Positions 1 to 4,830 of a DNA stretch of 6,136 bases are shown here, one piece after another (the first letter of the stretch is position 1; every line of letters starts with the position of its first letter). The notes under the pieces are model-generated. The model saw nothing but the letters and a program-made list of their open reading frames with translations. It had not been told where the DNA came from and did not search any database. A program made the translations under genes and the position numbers. This DNA comes from Chitinophagaceae bacterium (lineage in GTDB: Bacteria; Bacteroidota; Bacteroidia; Chitinophagales; Chitinophagaceae). The stretch is taken from the NCBI GenBank assembly GCA_947447815.1, contig CANFLJ010000126.1, positions 1-6,136 of the forward strand, read 5' to 3'.

Positions 1-87
1 GCAAGAGCACATGGGGTATACTTGTTGAAACTGGAAGGTTTAAATGGTGAAAGTTACAACTCCACTAAGCTGGTGATAGTAAGATAA
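1..87 (+). CDS. C-terminal end of a T9SS-secreted protein (type A sorting domain), 5' partial
   Basis: The first base is in frame: 28 sense codons run to a TAA at 85-87. The peptide starts ARAHGVYLLKLEG and ends STKLVIVR. The pattern GVYLLKL...STKLVIV is the end of the T9SS type A sorting domain: a GxY(F/L)(V/L)(K/R) strand, a short loop, then a final strand carrying a (T/S)xK(L/F) motif. In this family the domain directs export across the outer membrane by the type IX system and is then cleaved off. Nothing of the functional part of the protein is visible, so its activity is unknown. A strong terminator follows 24 nt after the stop, so this gene ends its transcription unit. Confidence 0.78.
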   Translation, partial: ARAHGVYLLKLEGLNGESYNSTKLVIVR

Positions 88-110
88 TTATAATGGGGTT
101 TTAATCGTTC

Positions 111-158
111 ATAATCGGGGTATCGCTTTAAAAAAGAGATGCCCCGATTATTTTTTAT
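111..158 (+). terminator. Rho-independent terminator after the T9SS cargo gene
   Basis: The arms 111-124 and 138-151 pair over 14 bp with one G-T wobble (121/141). The core is AATCGGGG with CCCCGATT. The loop is 13 nt and a T-rich run follows at 151-159. This is the clearest terminator in the window. An ATG at 139 lies inside the right arm, which argues against using it as the start of the next gene. Confidence 0.75.
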
Positions 159-166
159 TGGAACGG

Positions 167-199
167 TTTGGTGGTTCTGTTTCTACCAACTTATATTAG
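167..199 (+). promoter_or_regulatory. Possible Bacteroidota promoter for the hydrolase gene
   Basis: TTTG at 167-170 and TATATTAG at 192-199 are separated by 21 nt. This resembles the Bacteroidota -33 (TTG/TTTG) and -7 (TAnnTTTG) pair, with one mismatch in the -7 box. It lies downstream of the terminator and 17 nt before the ATG at 217, which fits a short leader. In AT-rich DNA such matches arise by chance, so this is only suggestive. Confidence 0.32.
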
Positions 200-216
200 C
201 ACTTTATTTCTACGTT

Positions 217-1413
217 ATGAATACGAACATTAAAGCCTTTTTTTTATTGTTATTTTCTTTTATGTTGATCAGTAATTGCAGCATTGCCCAAAAGGATACA
301 ACTAAAAACAATCAGGATGCTCGTATCACGACTCACCCCGAAATTTCGGGGCTCACGACTCACGATGCGTTTACTCAAACTCCACATACACCTTATCCAT
401 ATGATACAGTAGAAGTAGAATACGATAATGCAGATAAAACAGTACATCTTGCTGGTACGCTTACTTATCCTAAAACTGGGGGACCTTTTATGACCATTGT
501 AATGATTACCGGTAGTGGGCAACAAGACAGAGATGAAAGTATACTGGGACATAAACCATTTGCGGTAATTGCTGATTATCTTACCCGCAATGGATATGCA
601 GTATTAAGGGTAGACGATAGAGGCAAAGGGAAAAGTAAAGGGGATATTTACAAGGCTACCAGTATGGATTTTGCCAATGATGTAATAACCAGTGTAAGAT
701 TTGCTGCCGGACTGAAACAGGTAGATAAAAATAAAATTGGATTAATGGGGCACAGCGAGGGTGGCTTTATTGCTCCAATAGTATATGCAAACTGCCCCGA
801 AATAGCCTTTATTGTTTCTTTAGCGGGAACGGGTGTTTCTGGTGCTGATATATTATTCAAACAACAGACCGACCCCGTAAAAGGATTGGTATCTGATGCT
901 GCTTTAACAGCTTATGAAAAACTAACAGCAGGCACCTTAAACCTTATTAAAGAGCATGAAACAATGAAGGATTCTGCTTTACTGGCTATGATTAGAAATC
1001 ATTTTGCTGAATGGAAGAAAGGTTATAGCGATTCTGTATTGATAGCATTGAATGCTAAAACTGCCACACCGGAACAATATGGCTTTCAGATAATGACCGA
1101 ATTGAAACCCTGGTTTCGTTACTTTATAGCTACCGATCCTGCGCTTTACTGGTCCAAGGTGCATTGCCCGGTATTGGTATTGAATGGCGAAAAAGACATT
1201 CAGGTATATGCTACACAGAATACAACGGCTATTGCTGCTGCGCTGGATAAAGCAGGCAATAAAAACTATACCGTAAATATATTCCCTGGACTAAACCATT
1301 TGTTTCAGCATTGTACCAAATGTACCGTACAGGAATATGCAAAATTGACGGAGACATTCTCTCCTGAAGTATTGAGCTTTATTAAGGACTGGTTGGGAAA
1401 GAAAGTGAAATAG
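217..1413 (+). CDS. Exported alpha/beta hydrolase (serine esterase/peptidase-like)
   Basis: 398 aa. Residues 1-24 look like an export signal: basic start, then a hydrophobic run ending near SIA-QKD. LISNC at 17-21 could also act as a weak lipobox, so it is either periplasmic or a lipoprotein. A linker (about 25-60) precedes an alpha/beta hydrolase fold. ITGSGQQDRDE (97-107) is the oxyanion/first-strand motif of this family, VDDRGKGKSKGD (132-143) follows, and GHSEGG (178-183) gives nucleophile Ser180. Asp327 in NGEKDIQV and His361 in PGLNHLFQ complete the triad. An insertion between about 210 and 310 would form a cap. The family hydrolyses ester or amide bonds; the substrate cannot be read from sequence. 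An in-frame ATG at 139 would add 26 residues, but it sits in the terminator stem and would bury the signal peptide, so 217 is preferred. The gene stands alone and is convergent with the minus-strand cassette. Confidence 0.93.
   Translation: MNTNIKAFFLLLFSFMLISNCSIAQKDTTKNNQDARITTHPEISGLTTHDAFTQTPHTPYPYDTVEVEYDNADKTVHLAGTLTYPKTGGPFMTIVMITGSGQQDRDESILGHKPFAVIADYLTRNGYAVLRVDDRGKGKSKGDIYKATSMDFANDVITSVRFAAGLKQVDKNKIGLMGHSEGGFIAPIVYANCPEIAFIVSLAGTGVSGADILFKQQTDPVKGLVSDAALTAYEKLTAGTLNLIKEHETMKDSALLAMIRNHFAEWKKGYSDSVLIALNAKTATPEQYGFQIMTELKPWFRYFIATDPALYWSKVHCPVLVLNGEKDIQVYATQNTTAIAAALDKAGNKNYTVNIFPGLNHLFQHCTKCTVQEYAKLTETFSPEVLSFIKDWLGKKVK
326..362 (+). repeat. 16-bp perfect palindrome flanked by a 10-nt direct repeat, inside the hydrolase gene
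   Basis: CCCCGAAATTTCGGGG occupies 336-351. TCACGACTCA occurs just before it (326-335) and again just after it (353-362), 27 nt apart, so the unit adds exactly nine codons and keeps the frame. Around it a 7-nt period of the type nCTCACG is visible. The encoded residues (about 37-50, ITTH...LTTHD) fall in the linker between signal peptide and hydrolase domain, where an insertion would be tolerated. This looks like a small palindromic insertion with duplicated flanks, or slippage of a short tandem repeat around a palindrome. Confidence 0.6.
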
Positions 1414-1554
1414 GGTAGTGGTATTTGCTATTTCAGCAGGGCCTTTAGACGGTAGTGGCACTAAAAGATCTATGAATTAAAACCTTTTCTCGCAGCTAAT
1501 ATAAAACTGCTTTTTAGCGTACGTGCTATTTTGGAGGTTTCTTTTATACGGGTC

Positions 1555-1592
1555 AACCTGAATTGATATTAAGTGAACTTATCAAGCAGGTT
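1555..1592 (-). other. Hairpin spanning the stop codon of the 58-aa ORF
   Basis: AACCTG (1555-1560) pairs with CAGGTT (1587-1592), and inside it TTGATA (1563-1568) pairs with TATCAA (1580-1585), leaving an 11-nt loop. Read on the minus strand, the stop codon at 1584-1582 lies in the inner stem. No U-tract follows, so it is a weak candidate for a terminator; it could be a 3'-end stabilising hairpin of the cassette mRNA. Confidence 0.35.
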
Positions 1593-1758
1593 CATGTATT
1601 TGAATTATTACATTTTCTTTTGTTTTACTATTTGTACGCAATTTTTGTTTCTCTTTATTAGATTTAATAAATGCACTAATAAGAAGTTCTTCTTCTTTTG
1701 TAAGCGGTTCTTGTCCTCCAATAAAATCAACGTCAAGTTTTTTATTTTTATTTTTCAT
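1582..1758 (-). CDS. Small charged 58-aa protein overlapping the GNAT-like gene
   Basis: 58 aa. It starts MKNKNKKLDVDFIGGQEPLT (1-20), continues with a Lys/Glu-rich helix-like stretch KEEELLISAFIKSNKEKQK (21-39), and ends IIQIHEPA before TGA at 1584-1582, followed at once by a second stop, TAA. Its ATG (1758-1756) lies inside the last codons of the GNAT-like gene, an 11-nt overlap, which suggests translational coupling. Composition is that of a soluble cytoplasmic protein, with no membrane segment or signal. I do not recognise a named family. The conserved-looking core DVDFIGGQEPLTKEEE and the overlap argue that it is real rather than a chance ORF. It could be a binding partner, antitoxin-like protein or regulator of the upstream product; that is inference. 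Still intact although its partner gene carries a stop. Confidence 0.7.
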   Translation of the reverse strand: MKNKNKKLDVDFIGGQEPLTKEEELLISAFIKSNKEKQKLRTNSKTKENVIIQIHEPA

Positions 1759-2281
1759 TTGAAAAGTATTTAGTGATGAGTTTTAATGCTGCTTTTGTGT
1801 CAATAATCATAATACGTCCACCAACATGCATCGCACCTAATGTGTCAATATAATGTTGAACAAGTTGTGATTTAGAAAAGAATGAAACATTTCCTTCATG
1901 CCCTCTTTGAAATTAAAGTTTGCATGCAAAAGCTACTAAATTTCCTGGAACACCTTCATAGACTTTTGTTTTACCTTTGTTGAAAGCTGAACTTTCAAGA
2001 AGGTGCATATAAACATGGTCTGATTTTACTTCTAAACTAATCAACCCTTGAATAACAGTTTGATTATTTACAATTGTCAATTTGTATAAATCTCGTTGAG
2101 GTTGTTTGCATTCAAACTTCCAATCAAATTGCCAACTATTCTTTTTAATAACATTCTTTAGGTCAGGATTTGAAATTAATGTAATGTCAGTTGCAAAACT
2201 ATCACCTGACACAACGTTCTGTATTGAGTTGGTCAGTTTGTCAACTATAAAATCTAGTGCAATATTTTGTTTCTTTTTCAC
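1748..2281 (-). pseudogene. GNAT-like acetyltransferase gene interrupted by one in-frame TAA
   Basis: Read from GTG at 2281 the frame gives 122 aa, then TAA at 1915-1913, then 54 more sense codons in the same frame to TAA at 1750-1748. The total of 177 codons suits a single GNAT-type domain. The strand IQGLISLEVKSDHVYMHLLE (78-97), then GVPGNLVAFACKL (110-122) as the acetyl-CoA-binding loop and helix, continue smoothly after the stop with FQRGHEGNVSFFSKSQLVQH and a C-terminal TLGAMHVGGRIMIIDTKAA. The stop therefore cuts the fold in the middle of its core helix. One base change, for example TCA to TAA, would explain it. A sequencing error or recoding is possible. If translation ends at codon 123 the product lacks the second half of the fold and is probably inactive. 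Start: an in-frame TAA lies directly before the GTG and no other ATG/GTG/TTG lies nearby. The 3' end overlaps the 58-aa ORF by 11 nt. Substrate unknown. Confidence 0.82.
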
Positions 2282-2285
2282 TTAG

Positions 2286-2317
2286 CAAATATAATGAAAA
2301 TGAGACCATTTTCGAAA
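2286..2317 (-). promoter_or_regulatory. Promoter of the GNAT-like/small-ORF cassette
   Basis: Read on the minus strand, TATATTTG (2293-2286) is an exact match to the Bacteroidota -7 consensus TAnnTTTG. TTTC (2317-2314), one mismatch from TTTG, lies 20 nt upstream as a -33 box. The -7 box ends only 4 nt before the GTG at 2281, so transcription would begin at or next to the start codon, giving a leaderless or nearly leaderless mRNA. Confidence 0.48.
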
Positions 2318-2776
2318 GTGCATTATGGAAGTGGGGGGCGCTCAGAATATTGGTATGCTGTTCTGTGAACGTGATTCTCTCTCTTATTTATAAACACTGA
2401 AACTAACAAAAAATAGCAATATGCTGCAATATATTACTTGACAGGCTAAGCCATTTCCGAATTACATGCCCATTATTGGTAAGATGTTCTGAGATGGAGA
2501 AAACGGTTGAATTTCATTTGACTATCAGATTACAAAGTTGACAGAGTATGTTCAACAAAGTGTGCTGAACAGATATTTTGAATATTAGGAAGAAGCTGGA
2601 GGGAGAATGTAATACAAGTTACATGTTTCGTCAGTATAGGAATCAAATTAGAGAAAACAGATAATAATTGACCTGTTTTTTTAATTACTTTCCCAATAGT
2701 GCTGAATGTTTTCAAAATTGTCCTGTGTGAAATTGGAAACTTTTTCTTGACATATTTAATCTCTATGGGTTCAATT

Positions 2777-2844
2777 CCCCGAAGCTCTGCTTCGAGTAAA
2801 CTAAACAGATGTATTTCATACCTCGTTAGCTCTGCTGCGAGGTA
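2777..2844 (-). repeat. Two related short hairpin units sharing the core AGCTCTGCT
   Basis: Unit 1: CGAAGC (2780-2785) pairs with GCTTCG (2789-2794) around a TCT loop, preceded by CCC. Unit 2: TACCTCG (2819-2825) pairs with CGAGGTA (2838-2844), with an inner AGC/GCT stem (2828-2830/2834-2836) around the same TCT loop. The nine-base core AGCTCTGCT occurs in both, 45 nt apart. The units look like degenerate copies of a small palindromic repeat. They are more GC-rich than the surrounding intergenic DNA. Confidence 0.55.
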
Positions 2845-2875
2845 GTTGATTTTCATTATCCAAATTATAAACTGT

Positions 2876-2920
2876 TAGTATTTTGTAATTTATTTGCTGC
2901 TAGAATTATAACAAATACTA
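2876..2920 (+). promoter_or_regulatory. Inverted repeat upstream of the two-domain GNAT gene
   Basis: TAGTATTTTGT (2876-2886) and ACAAATACTA (2911-2920) are complementary over 10 bp with one extra T in the left arm. The arms enclose a -7-like TTTATTTG (2889-2896, one mismatch to TAnnTTTG). The right arm ends 17 nt before the ATG at 2938. The placement would suit an operator over the promoter, but the bases are nearly all A/T, so chance is not excluded. Confidence 0.3.
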
Positions 2921-2937
2921 TAAATTTTTGATTAACA

Positions 2938-3798
2938 ATGAAAATTGACGACTTAAAGCTCACCCAACTCAATTACAAAGAATTAGAAATACTAATATCT
3001 TGGGCTAAAGAAGAAGGTTGGGATCCTGGATTAAATGATGCTGAAATCTTTTGGAAAACTGACCCAAATGGATTCTATGGATATTTTAACAATCAAGAAC
3101 TAATAGCAGGAGGTGCTATTGTATCTTATAATGGAGAATTTGGGTTCATGGGTCTTTTTATTGTTTCCCCCCAATACAGACAGTTAGGAATAGGACGTAA
3201 ACTTTGGCATCAAAGAAGGGACAAATTACTCTCCCGAATTAATAAAGATGCTTCTATCGGATTAGATGGTGTAGTAGCGATGCAACCCTTTTATAATAAA
3301 GGAGGTTTTGACATTGCATTTAGAGATGAGCGTCATGAAAAGTTGGGCGCAAAATTTACAGTAGACCATCACATCTCCAATATTACCGAATCAGACACAG
3401 ATGATATTTTAAAATATGATGCCACATGTTTTGGATTTAGTCGTCCACAATTTCTAATACCATGGTTAAAACAACCTTCTGGATTTAGTTTTAAATATTC
3501 CATAAATAGCTTAACAAAGGGGTATGCTGTAATGAGAAAAACATGGAAAGGTTATAAAATCTGCCCGCTTTTTGCTGATGACTTATTCATTGCAGAAGAA
3601 CTATATAAAGCTTGCTTAAATGAAGTACCCAACGAATTGGTATACATGGACATTCCGATGAATAACAAGTTAAGTATTGATTTGGCAAGAAAGTATCAAA
3701 CAACTTATATTTTTGAATGTGCCAGAATGTACTTAAACCATATACCATCTATTCCTTATGAAAAAATATTTGGCATTACCACTTTTGAATTAGGATAA
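2938..3798 (+). CDS. Two-domain GNAT acetyltransferase, YitH/HolE type
   Basis: 286 aa, cytoplasmic, no signal. The N-terminal GNAT domain (about 5-130) shows a strand FYGYFNNQELIAGGAIVSY (47-65), then MGLFIVSPQYRQLGIGRKLW (71-90), which holds the acetyl-CoA pyrophosphate-binding motif RxxGxG (R81, G84, G86), and FYNKGGF (118-124) near the domain end. The C-terminal half (about 140-286) resembles the second GNAT-like domain of YitH/HolE-type proteins: a GFSRPQFLIPWL segment (166-177), GYAVMR (195-200) and CPLFADD (209-215) are in the expected order. The family transfers an acetyl group from acetyl-CoA to small amines or proteins; the acceptor here is unknown. The ATG at 2938 starts directly at the expected N-terminus of the fold. 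It is preceded by a possible operator and followed by a 140-nt gap before the next gene, so it is probably monocistronic. Confidence 0.92.
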   Translation: MKIDDLKLTQLNYKELEILISWAKEEGWDPGLNDAEIFWKTDPNGFYGYFNNQELIAGGAIVSYNGEFGFMGLFIVSPQYRQLGIGRKLWHQRRDKLLSRINKDASIGLDGVVAMQPFYNKGGFDIAFRDERHEKLGAKFTVDHHISNITESDTDDILKYDATCFGFSRPQFLIPWLKQPSGFSFKYSINSLTKGYAVMRKTWKGYKICPLFADDLFIAEELYKACLNEVPNELVYMDIPMNNKLSIDLARKYQTTYIFECARMYLNHIPSIPYEKIFGITTFELG

Positions 3799-3894
3799 AA
3801 AGTTATGTAAATTTTTCTTCCTGCATTTTAAAAGAAATACTATATTAATAAATTAAGATGCCAGGTGTAGTACATAGCTAACATTAAGAAAAAA

Positions 3895-3925
3895 TTGTGC
3901 CGTTATTTAGAAAATTATAATATTG
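3895..3925 (+). promoter_or_regulatory. Likely promoter of the hemerythrin-like gene
   Basis: TTG (3895-3897) and TAATATTG (3918-3925) are 20 nt apart and resemble the Bacteroidota -33/-7 pair, with one mismatch in TAnnTTTG. The -7 box ends 13 nt before the ATG at 3939. Its presence in the 140-nt gap supports separate transcription from the upstream GNAT gene. Confidence 0.42.
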
Positions 3926-3938
3926 CAAAAAAATAATT

Positions 3939-4586
3939 ATGGACCGGTTAAAATCATTAGATCCACCGCACAAAGGACTCAGAAATATTTTGTCTCAGTT
4001 TTCGTTAATGGCAGGCAATACAAATTATAAAAGTAAATCTGAAATTGAAGAACTTAAATCTTTAGGGGCAGATTTATTTCTTTTACTTCAAAACCATGCC
4101 AAAAATGAAGACACTTATATTTTGGCACCTCTGAAAGAAAAATATTCCAAAGAGACAACTTACGTTGAAAAAGTGCATTCCACCCTTGATCAGATGGAAT
4201 TAAAATTAAAAAACAAACTAGACTCTTTTGATGGTAATCAATCTGACGAGGTAGGACATGATTTTTATTTGTCATTTACAGAATTTCATGCTGAATTTTT
4301 AAAACAGATAGCTGACGAAGACAGAAATCTTGAAGTAGATATGCAAACAGCATTTACTGATGAAGAATTAGTTCAACATCAAGTTGCTATCATGAAAAAT
4401 ATGGACTTCTCTGTATTGCTTTTATGGTTTAAATATATAGTACCCGCCAGAAGGATAGCAGAAAATGTACAAGTATTAACTGCTTTCAAAAGTGCAGGAG
4501 CTGAAGCATTTGAAGCAGTGCTTGAAGTAATTAAACCACAACTTAGCCAAGAACGTTATAATTTGATTATTAGTCAAGTAAAATAA
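3939..4586 (+). CDS. Hemerythrin-like HHE domain protein
   Basis: 215 aa, cytoplasmic, all-helical pattern. Candidate metal ligands follow the HHE order: His11 (PPHKGLRN) in helix 1, His53 and Glu57 (HAKNE, HxxxE) in helix 2, His80 (VEKVHSTLDQME) in helix 3, and Glu127 in the fourth helix. The fourth helix reads FHAEFLKQIADED (116-128). Where HHE proteins have a second HxxxE, this one has Gln123-x3-Glu127; His117 one and a half turns earlier might substitute. The segment FTDEELVQHQVAIM (139-152) and a C-terminal helix pair with WFKYIVPARRIAENVQVL (163-180) are typical of the longer cytoplasmic HHE family. Such proteins bind a di-iron or single-metal centre and have been linked to oxygen, nitric oxide or iron handling; the role here is unassigned. 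It has its own likely promoter and is followed by an AT hairpin. Confidence 0.92.
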   Translation: MDRLKSLDPPHKGLRNILSQFSLMAGNTNYKSKSEIEELKSLGADLFLLLQNHAKNEDTYILAPLKEKYSKETTYVEKVHSTLDQMELKLKNKLDSFDGNQSDEVGHDFYLSFTEFHAEFLKQIADEDRNLEVDMQTAFTDEELVQHQVAIMKNMDFSVLLLWFKYIVPARRIAENVQVLTAFKSAGAEAFEAVLEVIKPQLSQERYNLIISQVK

Positions 4587-4590
4587 TTTA

Positions 4591-4612
4591 AGATAATATC
4601 TTTATATTATTT
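4591..4612 (+). terminator. Weak AT hairpin after the hemerythrin-like gene
   Basis: ATAATAT (4593-4599) and ATATTAT (4604-4610) pair perfectly around a CTTT loop; adding 4591-4592/4611-4612 gives one wobble and one A-T pair. It begins 5 nt after the stop. The stem has almost no GC and only a short T run follows, so termination would be weak. Confidence 0.35.
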
Positions 4613-4658
4613 GAGTTACTAATTACACAATCCATTTTAAGAAATTGGAATGTTTTAG

Positions 4659-4769
4659 TATGCTCTTACAAAAAAGTGGCCGTCAAAAAGTGAAGCAATT
4701 TTACAGTTGATTGATACTCCTAATGGCGATTTGATCAGTATAGAAAATGGTGAGTACCTTTTTGCTTAA
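4659..4769 (+). pseudogene. Possible C-terminal remnant of a lost gene
   Basis: A 36-codon open stretch runs from 4659 to TAA at 4767-4769, directly after an in-frame TAG at 4656-4658. The translation begins YALTKKWPSKSEAILQLID and ends with ISIENGEYLFA. It looks more like protein than the AT-rich surroundings. YAxxxKWP followed by an alternating hydrophobic strand recalls the C-terminal beta-domain of GH29 alpha-L-fucosidases, but the match is from memory and short. ATG-TTT-TAG just upstream hints that a stop interrupts an older frame. Nothing else of such a gene is present. It could also be chance. Confidence 0.25.
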
Positions 4770-4807
4770 AGCATGATATATATACCTTGTTTAAACATTT
4801 ACATTTA

Positions 4808-4825
4808 ATTACAACACTTTGTAAT
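4808..4825 (-). terminator. Hairpin terminator of the secreted esterase gene
   Basis: ATTACAA (4808-4814) and TTGTAAT (4819-4825) form a perfect 7-bp stem with a 4-nt loop, starting 5 nt after the minus-strand stop (4833-4831). The following minus-strand bases are A/T-rich but lack a clean U-tract, so efficiency is uncertain. Confidence 0.45.
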
Positions 4826-4830
4826 ACTTT

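Larger units (their letters stand above)
2282..2937. other. 656-nt intergenic region without a convincing gene
   Basis: This region separates the minus-strand cassette from the plus-strand GNAT gene, so it must hold divergent promoters. I see the cassette promoter at its left edge, a small hairpin TGTTCA...TGAACA (2549-2571), two related hairpins at 2777-2844 and an inverted repeat at 2876-2920. A minus-strand open frame (2856-2530, 108 codons) crosses it. Its first 40 codons run through the two hairpin repeats and the rest has no recognisable domain or protein-like pattern, so I do not call it a gene. No tRNA, transposase or CRISPR repeat is visible. Confidence 0.6.

Noticed and set aside
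139..216. Upstream ATG giving a 26-residue N-terminal extension of the hydrolase
   Set aside because: The ATG lies in the right arm of the terminator for the previous gene, and the extension would place the clear signal peptide at residues 27-50. The ATG at 217 fits better.
250..1164. Minus-strand open frames inside the hydrolase gene (250-552, 648-860, 979-1164)
   Set aside because: All lie antisense to the strongly supported hydrolase and show no recognisable motifs.
1573..1773. Plus-strand open frame of 66 codons rich in Phe, Ile, Lys
   Set aside because: It is the reverse reading of the A-rich 58-aa ORF and the end of the GNAT-like gene.
2530..2856. Minus-strand open frame of 108 codons
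   Set aside because: The first part is built from the two hairpin repeats; the rest shows no domain, odd composition (many Cys, His, Thr, Leu without pattern) and no conserved neighbour. A TATAATTTG just upstream is promoter-like but not enough.
4054..4275. Minus-strand open frame inside the hemerythrin-like gene
   Set aside because: Antisense shadow of a well-supported gene.
2938..4586. The GNAT gene and the hemerythrin-like gene as one operon
   Set aside because: The gap is 140 nt and contains its own promoter-like pair; no functional link is evident.
4788..4797. TGTTTAAACA palindrome
   Set aside because: A 10-bp AT-rich palindrome is expected by chance here and has no useful position relative to a start.
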